Part shown: positions 57,107 to 64,000 of the stretch, in pieces
Numbering within the stretch: the stretch's first letter is position 1
Layout: each line of letters begins with the position of its first letter
Assembly: GCA_963742795.1 (NCBI GenBank)
Contig: CAVUNL010000025.1
Span: 442,470 to 506,469 of the forward strand
Length of the DNA: 64,000 nucleotides
Direction: 5' to 3'
Origin: Palsa-504 sp963742795
GTDB taxonomy: Bacteria; Actinomycetota; Actinomycetes; Streptosporangiales; Streptosporangiaceae
Notes under the pieces: generated by a model
Seen by the model: only the letters and a program-made list of their open reading frames with translations
Told to the model about the DNA's origin: nothing
Databases searched by the model: none
Position numbers and translations under genes: made by a program

Positions 57107-57626
57107 CGGTGGCCCTCAGCCTCAAGGCCGACTTGGGAGACAAACGCGCCGAGCCGCCGTTAGGCGCGGTCTAGTGACTGCGGATGCCAGTTGGAGCAGG
57201 GATGCAGATGATGCGTTCTGGCCCCTCGTCCGAGACCGTCGCCTGCCGCATGCTCGCCTGGCGTCGAGGGAACCGGCGTCGACGGGCCGGGTTCGCTTGA
57301 CTTTGCCCGCCGGGTGGTTCGGACTCACCTCCAGCTTGGATCACCGTCGCCGGGGAACGTGACGTTCCCGGGAGCCGGGGCTGGGCTGACAATAGCCGTG
57401 AGACGTGCTGGCTGCCCAGCGGATGGCAGATTGCGCCAGCGGGCAGGTCGTGGCGGCGGTCGGGGACCTGCGGGCGCAGTAACGGCAGCCGGGGCCGGTG
57501 GCCTGGACGCTTCGACCGCCAGTGGGGCTGGCGCGTGGTCGCCCGGGAACAGAAATCTTCTGATCCCGGTCAACCTCCGGCCTGCGCCGCTCGTACTTGG
57601 TGGGTGACATCGACGAGAGGGGCGCG
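57107..57626. other. intergenic with 17-bp palindrome
   Basis: Contains GGGAACGT-G-ACGTTCCC (57353-57369), a perfect palindrome with 8-bp arms about 260 bp upstream of the sigma gene. GGAAC at 57546 with GTC at 57569 loosely resembles an ECF-type promoter for the sigma gene. No coding sequence seen. Confidence 0.35.
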
Positions 57627-58156
57627 ATGGACGGCGAACAGTCCGCCGATGTGCTCGAGGAACTGCTCGCTGTCAAGGGCAAGCACCTGCTGCATACCGC
57701 TGTCCTCCTGGCGGGCGGCCAGGACGACGGTGAGGACCTGCTCCAGGCCGCACTCGAGCGGGTGTTCAGGCGCTGGCGGACGATACGCGGCAACCCTGAG
57801 GGTTACCTGCGGCGGACGCTTTACCATCTGGCCGCCGACGGCTGGCGCCGCCAACAGGCCTGGCGCGCGCGCCTCGGCCTGCTCGGCCAGCCCGGGGCGC
57901 AGCCCGATGAAACCGGCACCGTGGATACCAGAGACCAGCTGCTCCGGCAGCTGCGCCAGCTTCCGGCCAGGCAGCGCACCGCGATCGTGCTCCGCTACTG
58001 GGAAGAGCTCACCGAGGCTCAGGTCGCGCAGGCCATGGGCTGTGTTCCCCGGGCACGGTCAAATCCGTTACCTCACGCGGCATGCGCAAGCTCCGCGAAC
58101 TCAACGGCCTCGGCGAAAACGATGGCACGCCGCAACCGACAGGGAGAACGTCATGA
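57627..58156 (+). pseudogene. SigE-family ECF sigma factor, frameshifted near 3' end
   Basis: From ATG 57627 (behind GAGAGGGGC) the frame encodes region 2 (AVLLAGGQDDGEDLLQAALE, RVFRRWRTIRGNPEGYLRRT) and region 4 (QLPARQRTAIVLRYWEELTE, AQVAQAMGC). At about 58040 the frame shifts; read in the new frame, the recognition helix continues SPGTVKSVTSRGMRKLRELN and ends at TGA 58154-58156. That TGA overlaps the next gene's ATG (ATGA). Correct overlap after the shift strongly suggests that the gene was, or is, a normal ~175-residue sigma factor coupled to its partner. Confidence 0.8.
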
Positions 58157-59045
58157 GCACCGACTTCGAGCAGCGGCTGCGGGCCGAGATGGAACACATC
58201 GCCGTGCGTCCGCGGCCGGGCCTGGTGAAGGATGCGCACCGCAGGTACCGCGGCAAACGCCGCAGGATACGGGCGGTGGCCGCTGCTGCCACTGCCGTGG
58301 CTATCGCCGCCGGGACCGTGGCCGGTGTCGCAGCAGCCACGGCGTCCCCTACCGCGATCCCGGCGCTGACGACCGCATACGTCCTCAGCCACGCCAGCAG
58401 TGCGCTCGCCGCAACCAACCGGATTATGTACACCACGACCACGACCACCACTTTCGGCCCGCCGGCAACCACGCGGTTCGTCACCGACGTCTGGGTCTAC
58501 GGCAGCCGGGCTCGGCAGGTCGATGAACCGGCCGGCGGCAAGCCGAAGTGGGACTCCTGGGTGCAGACTGGCCACGGTAAGCCGACCCTGATCATGGTTA
58601 ACTACCAGGACCGGACGTGGGAGCGCTTCGGCATCCCCCCGTCGTCAGGGCCAGCGCCGAAGCTGTCTGTCTGCGGAAAGTTCGGAGCGCTCCTGATGGC
58701 GCCGAGTGCCACGCGGCGGACTGGAAGCTGGTCATCGGCGCAGGATTGCGGTGCGGCCTGTTCCACGTGGCCGGCCACCAGCGGGTCGACGGCATCGACG
58801 CGATCAAGGTCACCGGCAGCGCGAATAGCGGCATCGCGCTCTGGGCCAGCTCGGCTGGCGGCATCACTCTTTGGCTCGACCCGCACACCTACCTTCCGGT
58901 GCAACTGGCTGGGAGTGAGGCCAGCACCGGATCGAAGCCAGCGGCGGTAGTGATCCGTTTTTACTGGCTGCCGCCGACCCGGGCCAACCTGGCCCAGCTG
59001 ACCGGGACGATCCCGCCAGGGTTCCATCTCACTCACCCCCGCTGA
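58153..59045 (+). pseudogene. sigma-associated membrane protein, frameshifted
   Basis: ATG 58153 overlaps the sigma stop. The N-terminus is cytoplasmic and basic (STDFEQRLRAEMEHIAVRP, AHRRYRGKRRRIRA), followed by a single helix (AAATAVAIAAGTVAGVAAA). The extracytoplasmic domain contains RIMYTTTTTTTFGPPATTRF and DVWVYGSRARQV. A frameshift near 58690 moves to the frame with ECHAADWKLVIGAGLRCG, ITLWLDPHTYLPVQLAG and a stop at 59045. This topology fits a membrane partner or anti-sigma-like regulator of the preceding SigE-type factor; direct anti-sigma activity is inference. Confidence 0.7.
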
Positions 59046-59469
59046 CATCCGCGTCCACTCGCAGGCTGGCATCAATCGCGCCCGCCCAGCGGTGAGCGCG
59101 CGAGATCCGCCCGATCTGTATTCTTGCGACTCTTCGGCACGGCACCAACAGCGACGCCCGGATCGGGGCGTTCTGCTGTATCGGCCGGGCCATCTTCGCG
59201 CTGGCCGACGATCTTCGTTTGGGTGACCGGCGTTGCTGCGGTCTATTGCTGCTTGCCTTTGCCGCGTCCGGCCTTCAGGGTCCGGAGCCAATCGTGCGCT
59301 TGCCCGGCGCCGCAGATGCGAGAAGAGCTCACGCCGTGATATCTGGAAGGTTTGAGCTTCATCCGGCGTGGAACATGGAGTCACCGGAGCGCCGCGTCTC
59401 CGGCAGCTCGGCCGAGAACGCGGTCCGTATGTGGCAGCGCTGGTGCCGCAAGACACAAGGGAGCCGGTC
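59046..59469. other. intergenic, nothing recognised
   Basis: No coding sequence or RNA seen. GGGAG before the next small gene lies at the right end. Confidence 0.3.
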
Positions 59470-59586
59470 ATGGGTCTGGGCAAGAAGGCTAAGCGCGATG
59501 CTAAGGCAGTTAAGGGCAAGACCAAGAAAGGTGCCGGCAAGGTCAAGCACAAGGGGAAGAAAGCCAAGAACGCCGCAAAGCATTGA
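59470..59586 (+). CDS. very basic 38-residue protein
   Basis: ATG 59470 follows AAGGGAG at 6 nt. The product begins MGLGKKAKRDAKAVKGK and continues TKKGAGKVKHKGKKAKNAA, nearly 40 percent Lys. The pattern of spaced Lys/Ala/Gly recalls CsbD-like stress proteins and the Lys-rich tails of actinobacterial histone-like proteins. It is too short for a firm family. Binding to nucleic acid is a compositional guess. Confidence 0.6.
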   Translation: MGLGKKAKRDAKAVKGKTKKGAGKVKHKGKKAKNAAKH

Positions 59587-60228
59587 CCGGGCTTCCTCAG
59601 TTATATTACCGGTCCTGGGGCCGGGTTGGCGGGCGGCAATTCCCGAGGTGACCAGCTTGAGCTGACGTACGAGAAAGGCCAGCCCAGCGTCGCGCCGATG
59701 TGGCAATGGACGTGACAGCGCCTGCAGGCAACCACTCTGAGGTCCCGATCCGGGCAAGCCGCCCGCGTGTGGCAACAGAACCGGGTGTTCTGCGCGCTGC
59801 GCACCTTGCATTTGCGCGAGCGGTTGGTGGAGACAGAGTCGGCGATAAGGTCGCTCGCTTTCCGGAAGGGCGGTTAGGTACGGTGACAGCCAGCGCCCGG
59901 CCAGGCAATCCCGCGGCCGCGGGCTGCGCATCGCCGGGCTGGCCGATGAGCTTGGTTGCCAGGAGTTCTCTATGACCGGCTTGGGGCTCCCGACCTTGAC
60001 GTAAGATAACCGCCCAACGCGCGTGGGGACAGCTCTGTTGGCGGGCCCAGGCCGGGCCGAACTGGGGTGATCTGCACCATTCCGTTCTCCCTGAGCTTCA
60101 GGCGGGCGCGGTTGGCTGGTGGTGCGGGCCCAGCTGCTGGTGGAAGCCATGTGACCCGCATCGCGATGCGCCGCCGTCGGATCGTCGTACCGTGTCCGGT
60201 CGCGCCGCGTTGTCCGGTCTACGGGCGT
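59587..60228. other. 642-bp gap, nothing recognised
   Basis: Frames on both strands are open but show no recognisable protein. No repeats found by eye. Confidence 0.35.
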
Positions 60229-61353
60229 TCAGGGGGCGGTGGGGGCGGGCAGGAAGTCGCGGGCGGCGCGGACCAGCAGGGCAAGTTTGGCGCGTTGGGC
60301 CTCGGGGGTGATGGCGTTGCCGGCCACCGAGGTGGCAAAGCCGCACTGCGGGCTGAGCGCCAGTCGGTCGGCATCGATGAGGGAGCTCACCTCACGGAGC
60401 CGGGCCTTGATCTGTTCCAGTGACTCGAGCCGCGAAGTCTTGGTGGTGACCAGGCCCAGCACCACGACCTTGTCGGCGGGGACCAGCCGAAGCGGGTCGA
60501 GGGTGCCCGAGCGCTGGTCGTCGTACTCCAGCAGCAGCCGGTCGGCGTGCACACCCCCGAACACCGGGCCGGCGATGGCGTCGTACCCGCCGGCCACCAG
60601 CCACCGGCTGAGCTGGTTGCCGCGGCACAGGTGGAAGCCGAACGTGGCCGGCCGGCCGGCGTCGATCACCGCGTTATCCAGCTCGATCCCGTACCCTAGC
60701 CAGCGTTCCAGCGGCCAGCCCCGCTCCTCGTAGAACGTGCGCCAGCCCGGGTCGATCAGCAGCGGGTAGTGCGGCGCATCCAGCTGAATGTAAGTGCAGC
60801 CCAGCCCCACCAGCTCACGGACCTCCTCACACAGCACCCGTACCACATCGGCCAAGAACGCGTCCAGCGTCGGGTAAGGTCCGGTCGACCGCCGCGGTGA
60901 CCATAGATTGGCGAACAGCGACGGGCTCGGCAGCGTGACCTTCCCCTGCCGGCTGGTGCAGCCGCGCAAGAACGTGAACTCCTCCGCGGCGAGGTTGCGG
61001 TGCTTGTGCACCGGCGCGATAACCGCCAGGCCCTCCGGCCGGGTAATCGTCAGATCGCCCACCTCCGGCGAGTGCCACTGCCCCCATAGCCAAGCGTTGA
61101 CGTCCACGCCGGTGAAGCCGTCGCAGGCGGCGGTGAGCTCGCTCTGGAACGACTCGCGCCGCATCTCGCCGTCGTTGACCACCGGGAGGTCGAGCTCTTC
61201 TTGCATGGCGACGATCTCGCGGACCGCCCGGTCCTCGGCCGCCTTGAACTGAGCAGGGGTGAGCTCGGCCCGCGCGTAGGCTTCGCGGGCATCGCGCAGA
61301 AACTGCGGGCGGAGCAGGCTCCCGACGTGCTCAACCCGCGCAAGGACCGCCAC
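60229..61353 (-). CDS. MetE-like cobalamin-independent methyltransferase
   Basis: 374 residues, the length of the single-barrel MetE-like proteins (YxjG/YxjH type) that correspond to the C-terminal half of methionine synthase. It starts VLARVEHVGSLLRPQFLRDA. The Asp-containing DLPVVNDGEMRRESF, CTYIQLDAPHYPLLIDPGW and zinc ligands in FHLCRGN and SPQCGFATSVAGNAITPEAQ are all present. It likely transfers a methyl group to homocysteine or a related thiol from a folate or other donor. Ordinary TIM barrel, no defects seen. Confidence 0.9.
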   Translation of the reverse strand: MAVLARVEHVGSLLRPQFLRDAREAYARAELTPAQFKAAEDRAVREIVAMQEELDLPVVNDGEMRRESFQSELTAACDGFTGVDVNAWLWGQWHSPEVGDLTITRPEGLAVIAPVHKHRNLAAEEFTFLRGCTSRQGKVTLPSPSLFANLWSPRRSTGPYPTLDAFLADVVRVLCEEVRELVGLGCTYIQLDAPHYPLLIDPGWRTFYEERGWPLERWLGYGIELDNAVIDAGRPATFGFHLCRGNQLSRWLVAGGYDAIAGPVFGGVHADRLLLEYDDQRSGTLDPLRLVPADKVVVLGLVTTKTSRLESLEQIKARLREVSSLIDADRLALSPQCGFATSVAGNAITPEAQRAKLALLVRAARDFLPAPTAP

Positions 61354-61436
61354 AACGCCCAGCGTCCCACACCACGCCGCTCCCTCACCCGGGTACTGGC
61401 CGTGTTGCCGCCGGACCGCATCTGTGCCTGCAGCAG

Positions 61437-62042
61437 CTAGTCCCCGGTGCCGGCCACTAGCTGGCTGGCCTGCTGGGCGATCGCGCCGCCGATCTGGCGC
61501 ATCAGGGCCCGGATCCGCTCGACCTCGGCGCTGAGCCGGTCGTTGTCCCCCCGCAGCCGGTCGTTGTCGGCCTGTAGCTCCGATATCTGCTGCGCGAGCG
61601 ACTGCAGCGCCGCCACGATGTCCTGGCTCGGCTGGTGCGCCAGCTCGCCCGATAGCCCTGCCGGTGCGGACTGGCCCGGCGCCGGTGCAGCTGGCTGGCT
61701 AGGGCGGGCTGCCGTGACCACGTGCACATGGCCGCCCGGTCCCTGGTGCCAGTGGGCGCGGATAAACCACTGCGGCTGCGCCCCGCGCTGATTGGCGCGC
61801 GCGCTCACGACCATGCTGCACGCATTGAGGTATTCACGGGCGCGCCGCAGATCGGTGTCGGCGATGCCCGGGATCGCCTCGCGTATCAAGGTGGCGAACG
61901 GGCCCTCCCACAGCCAGCCCGTGACATCATCGCGGGTGGCCGGCGTGAACTCCTCCGGTGCGTCGCGGGCCCGGCCGCGGATATGGTCCCAGATGCGGCG
62001 GCCCAGCCCCGCCGCGTCCGGCCTTCGGCTACGCGGTGCCAT
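61437..62042 (-). CDS. coiled-coil protein of unknown function
   Basis: 201 residues. The N-terminal ~100 residues form a compact domain (RRIWDHIRGRARDAPEEFTP, GPFATLIREAIPGIADTDLR, WFIRAHWHQGPGGHVHVV). An Ala/Pro linker follows, then a C-terminal coiled coil with leucine heptads (LAQQISELQADNDRLRGDND, RLSAEVERIRALMRQIGG). It resembles uncharacterised actinobacterial proteins; the basic N-terminus and coiled coil would allow a dimeric nucleic-acid or scaffold protein, which is speculation. Confidence 0.75.
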   Translation of the reverse strand: MAPRSRRPDAAGLGRRIWDHIRGRARDAPEEFTPATRDDVTGWLWEGPFATLIREAIPGIADTDLRRAREYLNACSMVVSARANQRGAQPQWFIRAHWHQGPGGHVHVVTAARPSQPAAPAPGQSAPAGLSGELAHQPSQDIVAALQSLAQQISELQADNDRLRGDNDRLSAEVERIRALMRQIGGAIAQQASQLVAGTGD

Positions 62043-62154
62043 AGCTCGACGCTAACCCCGCCGGGCGGGCCGTGCGTATGCCTCCACCCCCCGGCCGCCC
62101 AGGCTGAACGGCCGGGCGCTGACACCGCCGGACGTCACCACAGGTAGGGATCAG

Positions 62155-62450
62155 CCGCCACCGGACCCGTTCACGGTAGGTCCGGTAGGCCGGTGACCGG
62201 GCGAGCAGCCTTACTTGTGCCAAGGTGCGGGCGATGTTGCAGGCGCTGGCGAAGGTAACGACGGCGAGGTTGCGCAGGACAGGCTTTGCAGCACGGACCC
62301 GGACTGGATCAGCAGGTACGAGGCATAGAGGAGATGGCGGACCGCGGCGTAGGGCGCCAGGTTCTCAGGCCCCGGTCGGCAGCCACGAAACCGAAGGACC
62401 CGCAGGCCGCACCCATGGGTGGTGGACCTGGCCGTCACCCAATTCATAAG
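62155..62450 (-). pseudogene. isoprenylcysteine-methyltransferase-like remnant
   Basis: Across two frames the minus strand reads YASYLLIQSGSVLQSL and then RNLAVVTFASACNIARTLAQ, ARSPAYRTYRERVRWRLIP. This resembles the last helix and the ERxL...YxxYxxRVRWRLxP tail of ICMT/PEMT-type membrane methyltransferases. Only ~95 residues with a frameshift remain. Low confidence. Confidence 0.35.
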
Positions 62451-62623
62451 CTTCAGTGGCCTGACCAGCGCATAGTCGCGTTATTTGCCAACGGGTGTTG
62501 CATGTGACATTTACTACTGGTAGCTGTGGCACCGTAGGTCGTGGCAGCGAGGCTGAGGCGGAGCCGTCCGAAGCCGCTGGACCCGGGGACGCTGCGGGCG
62601 CTTCGCGGCGGTTGCGGCACCGG

Positions 62624-63073
62624 TCAGGAGATCGCGGCCTTCACCAGCTCGGCGAGCTTCTTCTCCACCATGGGGCTCCACTTCTTAAGCGCGTACGACA
62701 CCGGCCATACGTCGCCGTCGTCGAGGTTCGCCGCGTCCTGGAAGCCCAGGGTCGAGTAGCGGTAGCTGAACTTGCCCGCATTCTGGAAGAAGACGACGAC
62801 CTTGCCGTCCGCGTTCGCGTAAGCGGGCATCCCGTACCAGGTCTTCGGCGACAACCCGGGGGCGGCGGCGGTCACCGTCATATGCACGCGCTCGGCGAGC
62901 GCACGATCCTCCGGTGCCATCTCCGCGATGCTGTCGAGGACCGCCTGCAGGCCGTCGGCCTTCTTGGCGCCCTTCTTGCCCTCGGCGCGCAACTCGGCGG
63001 CGCGCATCTTCATCGCGGCACGCTCCTCGGCGCTGAAGCCGCCGGACTCGGTGCTGGCATTGGTCGCGGGCAT
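62624..63073 (-). CDS. DUF1801/YdhG-like protein
   Basis: 149 residues from ATG 63073, preceded by AAGGAAGGAAG; the frame is open upstream to 63148. The N-terminus is charged and helical (FSAEERAAMKMRAAELRAEG, KKGAKKADG). The DUF1801-like domain follows (VLDSIAEMAPEDRALAERVH, WYGMPAYANADGKVVVFFQN, RYSTLGFQDAANLDDGDVWP). Family members are small alpha/beta proteins of largely unknown role. It appears intact and stands alone. Confidence 0.8.
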   Translation of the reverse strand: MPATNASTESGGFSAEERAAMKMRAAELRAEGKKGAKKADGLQAVLDSIAEMAPEDRALAERVHMTVTAAAPGLSPKTWYGMPAYANADGKVVVFFQNAGKFSYRYSTLGFQDAANLDDGDVWPVSYALKKWSPMVEKKLAELVKAAIS

Positions 63074-63148
63074 TGTCGGGCTTCCTTCCTTGATGCTCAG
63101 GGGCTCGGTGTCATGCAGGCCCTCCACCGAAAGGCTAGGCCCGGCCAC

Positions 63149-63861
63149 GCCATGGCGCTTCTCGATTCCTGATCGGATCGGGGCCCAGCCGAGGCGCCCG
63201 AGTAGCGGCCCCCTTCACTGACCGAACGTCCGGATCTGCCGCGGACCGGGTCGAGCTCCAGGGCAAGGCGGGAGACCTTTGCCATGCTCGCGTGGTCAGT
63301 CGGCAGCCGCGAACCCTGCCAGGCGAGGACGGAGGCTGCTGGGGAACTCTGTCACGGACAGCAACCAGAGTCTTCGCAGCCCTGCGCAAAGAGCCGCCGA
63401 TCTGGCGTCAGTCGCGGTCGGTCGGCATGACGGTCCTTGCCGCGCCCGAACGGCCGTTCTGCACGCTCACCGCCCGCGCTATGAGTCTGGCTGGTGGCTC
63501 ACTGGAATGTGTCGTGTGCTGGGGATGATGATACGAGGAGCGTGGCTGCCTGGTGCTGGGTGAGCGCGCGGCCGGCGGCCAGCTCGGCGTCCCAGTCCTC
63601 GGGGTGCGATGGTGGCGCGGGCGGGAGCCAGGAACCGCTCCAGCAGGGCCGCGTCGAGTTGCGTTAGCGGTGTGCCTGTCTCCTGCCGGTTGGCTTCCGC
63701 GGCTGTCGATGTCCGGAGTCGTCTGCATGGATGTCCGAAGTACTGTGCACCCGGGGCGTGTTTCATCTAGTCGATGCCGTTCATCAGCGCTTCGCCGGTC
63801 CAGGCTGGGCTGCCCGGCCCGGGTATGGGGGCCTGGTCGCACGATCTCCTACGCTAGGTGC
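63149..63861. other. 713-bp gap with repeat and a possible gene end
   Basis: Contains the repeat copy at 63236-63366. A minus-strand piece (about 63500-63740) reads LTQLDAALLERFLAP and, one frame over, DWDAELAAGRALTQHQAA, which looks like a short frameshifted protein end that I cannot identify. Confidence 0.35.
63236..63366. repeat. ~130-bp dispersed repeat, copy 2
   Basis: Direct-orientation partner of 56368-56497. Identical core CAGTCGGCAGCCGCGAA; overall clearly similar over its length with a few small gaps. Lies upstream of the DUF1801 gene. Confidence 0.6.
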
Positions 63862-64000
63862 GTGGATCAGGCGTAGACCTATGTCGAGCGGGCCCCGCCG
63901 CCGGCCCTGGCTGCGCGGGTGCGCACGGTCTGGGTCCAACGCACCGGCCCGCGGCCTTACCGGCAGCGGAACCTGCCCACCGGCGGTGTCGAGCTGCAAT
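63862..64000 (+). pseudogene. AraC-family regulator, 5' end, cut by window edge
   Basis: GTG 63862 begins a frame MDQA-stop; the fifth codon is TAG (63874-63876). It then continues TYVERAPPPALAARVRTVW and RTGPRPYRQRNLPTGGVEL to the window edge. This is the N-terminal ligand/oligomerisation region of a common actinobacterial AraC regulator family. The TAG may be a mutated CAG (Gln). An alternative start after the stop is not visible in frame, so the gene may be inactivated or the base misread. The DNA-binding domain lies beyond the window. Confidence 0.6.

Overview
The window is high-GC DNA with the gene content of a soil-type, developmentally complex actinomycete. It carries a SARP/AfsR-type regulator, several very large LuxR (LAL) regulators, an MmpL exporter, an FitAB toxin-antitoxin pair, a SigE-like ECF sigma factor, DUF4407, DUF7455 and DUF3048 proteins and many GTG/TTG starts. 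I read it as Actinomycetota, probably Streptosporangiales or a near relative; that placement is inference from gene style. I recognised no rRNA, tRNA or CRISPR array.

Region 1 (1-9.8 kb): a mosaic of gene remnants (conserved hypothetical, IS1634-type transposase, FtsX-type permease) beside a ribbon-helix-helix regulator with a palindromic operator. Then come an ABC exporter, a histidine-kinase remnant, a YihY/BrkB membrane protein, a 989-residue SARP-NB-ARC-TPR regulator with its own 11-bp-spaced direct-repeat operator, and a secreted protein. Region 2 (9.8-19.8 kb): a five-gene, overlapping minus-strand operon (ABC ATPase, ABC permease, 100-residue protein, sensor kinase, response regulator), followed by a LAL remnant, a LysR regulator, a LAL regulator split into two overlapping frames and a lipoprotein.

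Region 3 (19.8-43.4 kb): begins at a ~97-bp sequence that recurs beside a tyrosine recombinase at 52.4 kb. It holds FitAB, a glyoxalase-like protein, two epoxide-hydrolase-type hydrolases, a decayed SARP, a secreted repeat protein, a frameshifted LAL, a glnA fragment, DUF3048 and DUF1801 proteins, an MmpL exporter, recombinase and beta-lactamase fragments, and an intact 1,004-residue LAL. Region 4 (43.4-52.6 kb): a lower-GC accessory island. Its minus strand carries an alpha-toroid protein, a radical SAM enzyme and a PfkB-type kinase. Its plus strand carries a four-ORF DUF4407 operon ending in a strong terminator. The two operons diverge from an intergenic region with repeated GTTGTC motifs and a strong promoter. 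The tyrosine recombinase follows. Region 5 (52.6-64 kb): an ABC1/UbiB kinase, DUF7455, DUF1905, an ECF sigma factor with a membrane partner, a basic 38-residue protein, a MetE-like methyltransferase, a coiled-coil protein, a second DUF1801 protein and an AraC regulator cut by the window edge.

Two patterns run through the window. Many otherwise well-conserved genes carry single frameshifts or in-frame stops, which means either heavy pseudogenisation or indel errors in the assembly. The island at 44-51.3 kb is the best candidate for an undescribed system: a viperin-reminiscent radical SAM enzyme next to a PfkB kinase and an alpha-toroid protein, bordered by a recombinase and repeat sequences.
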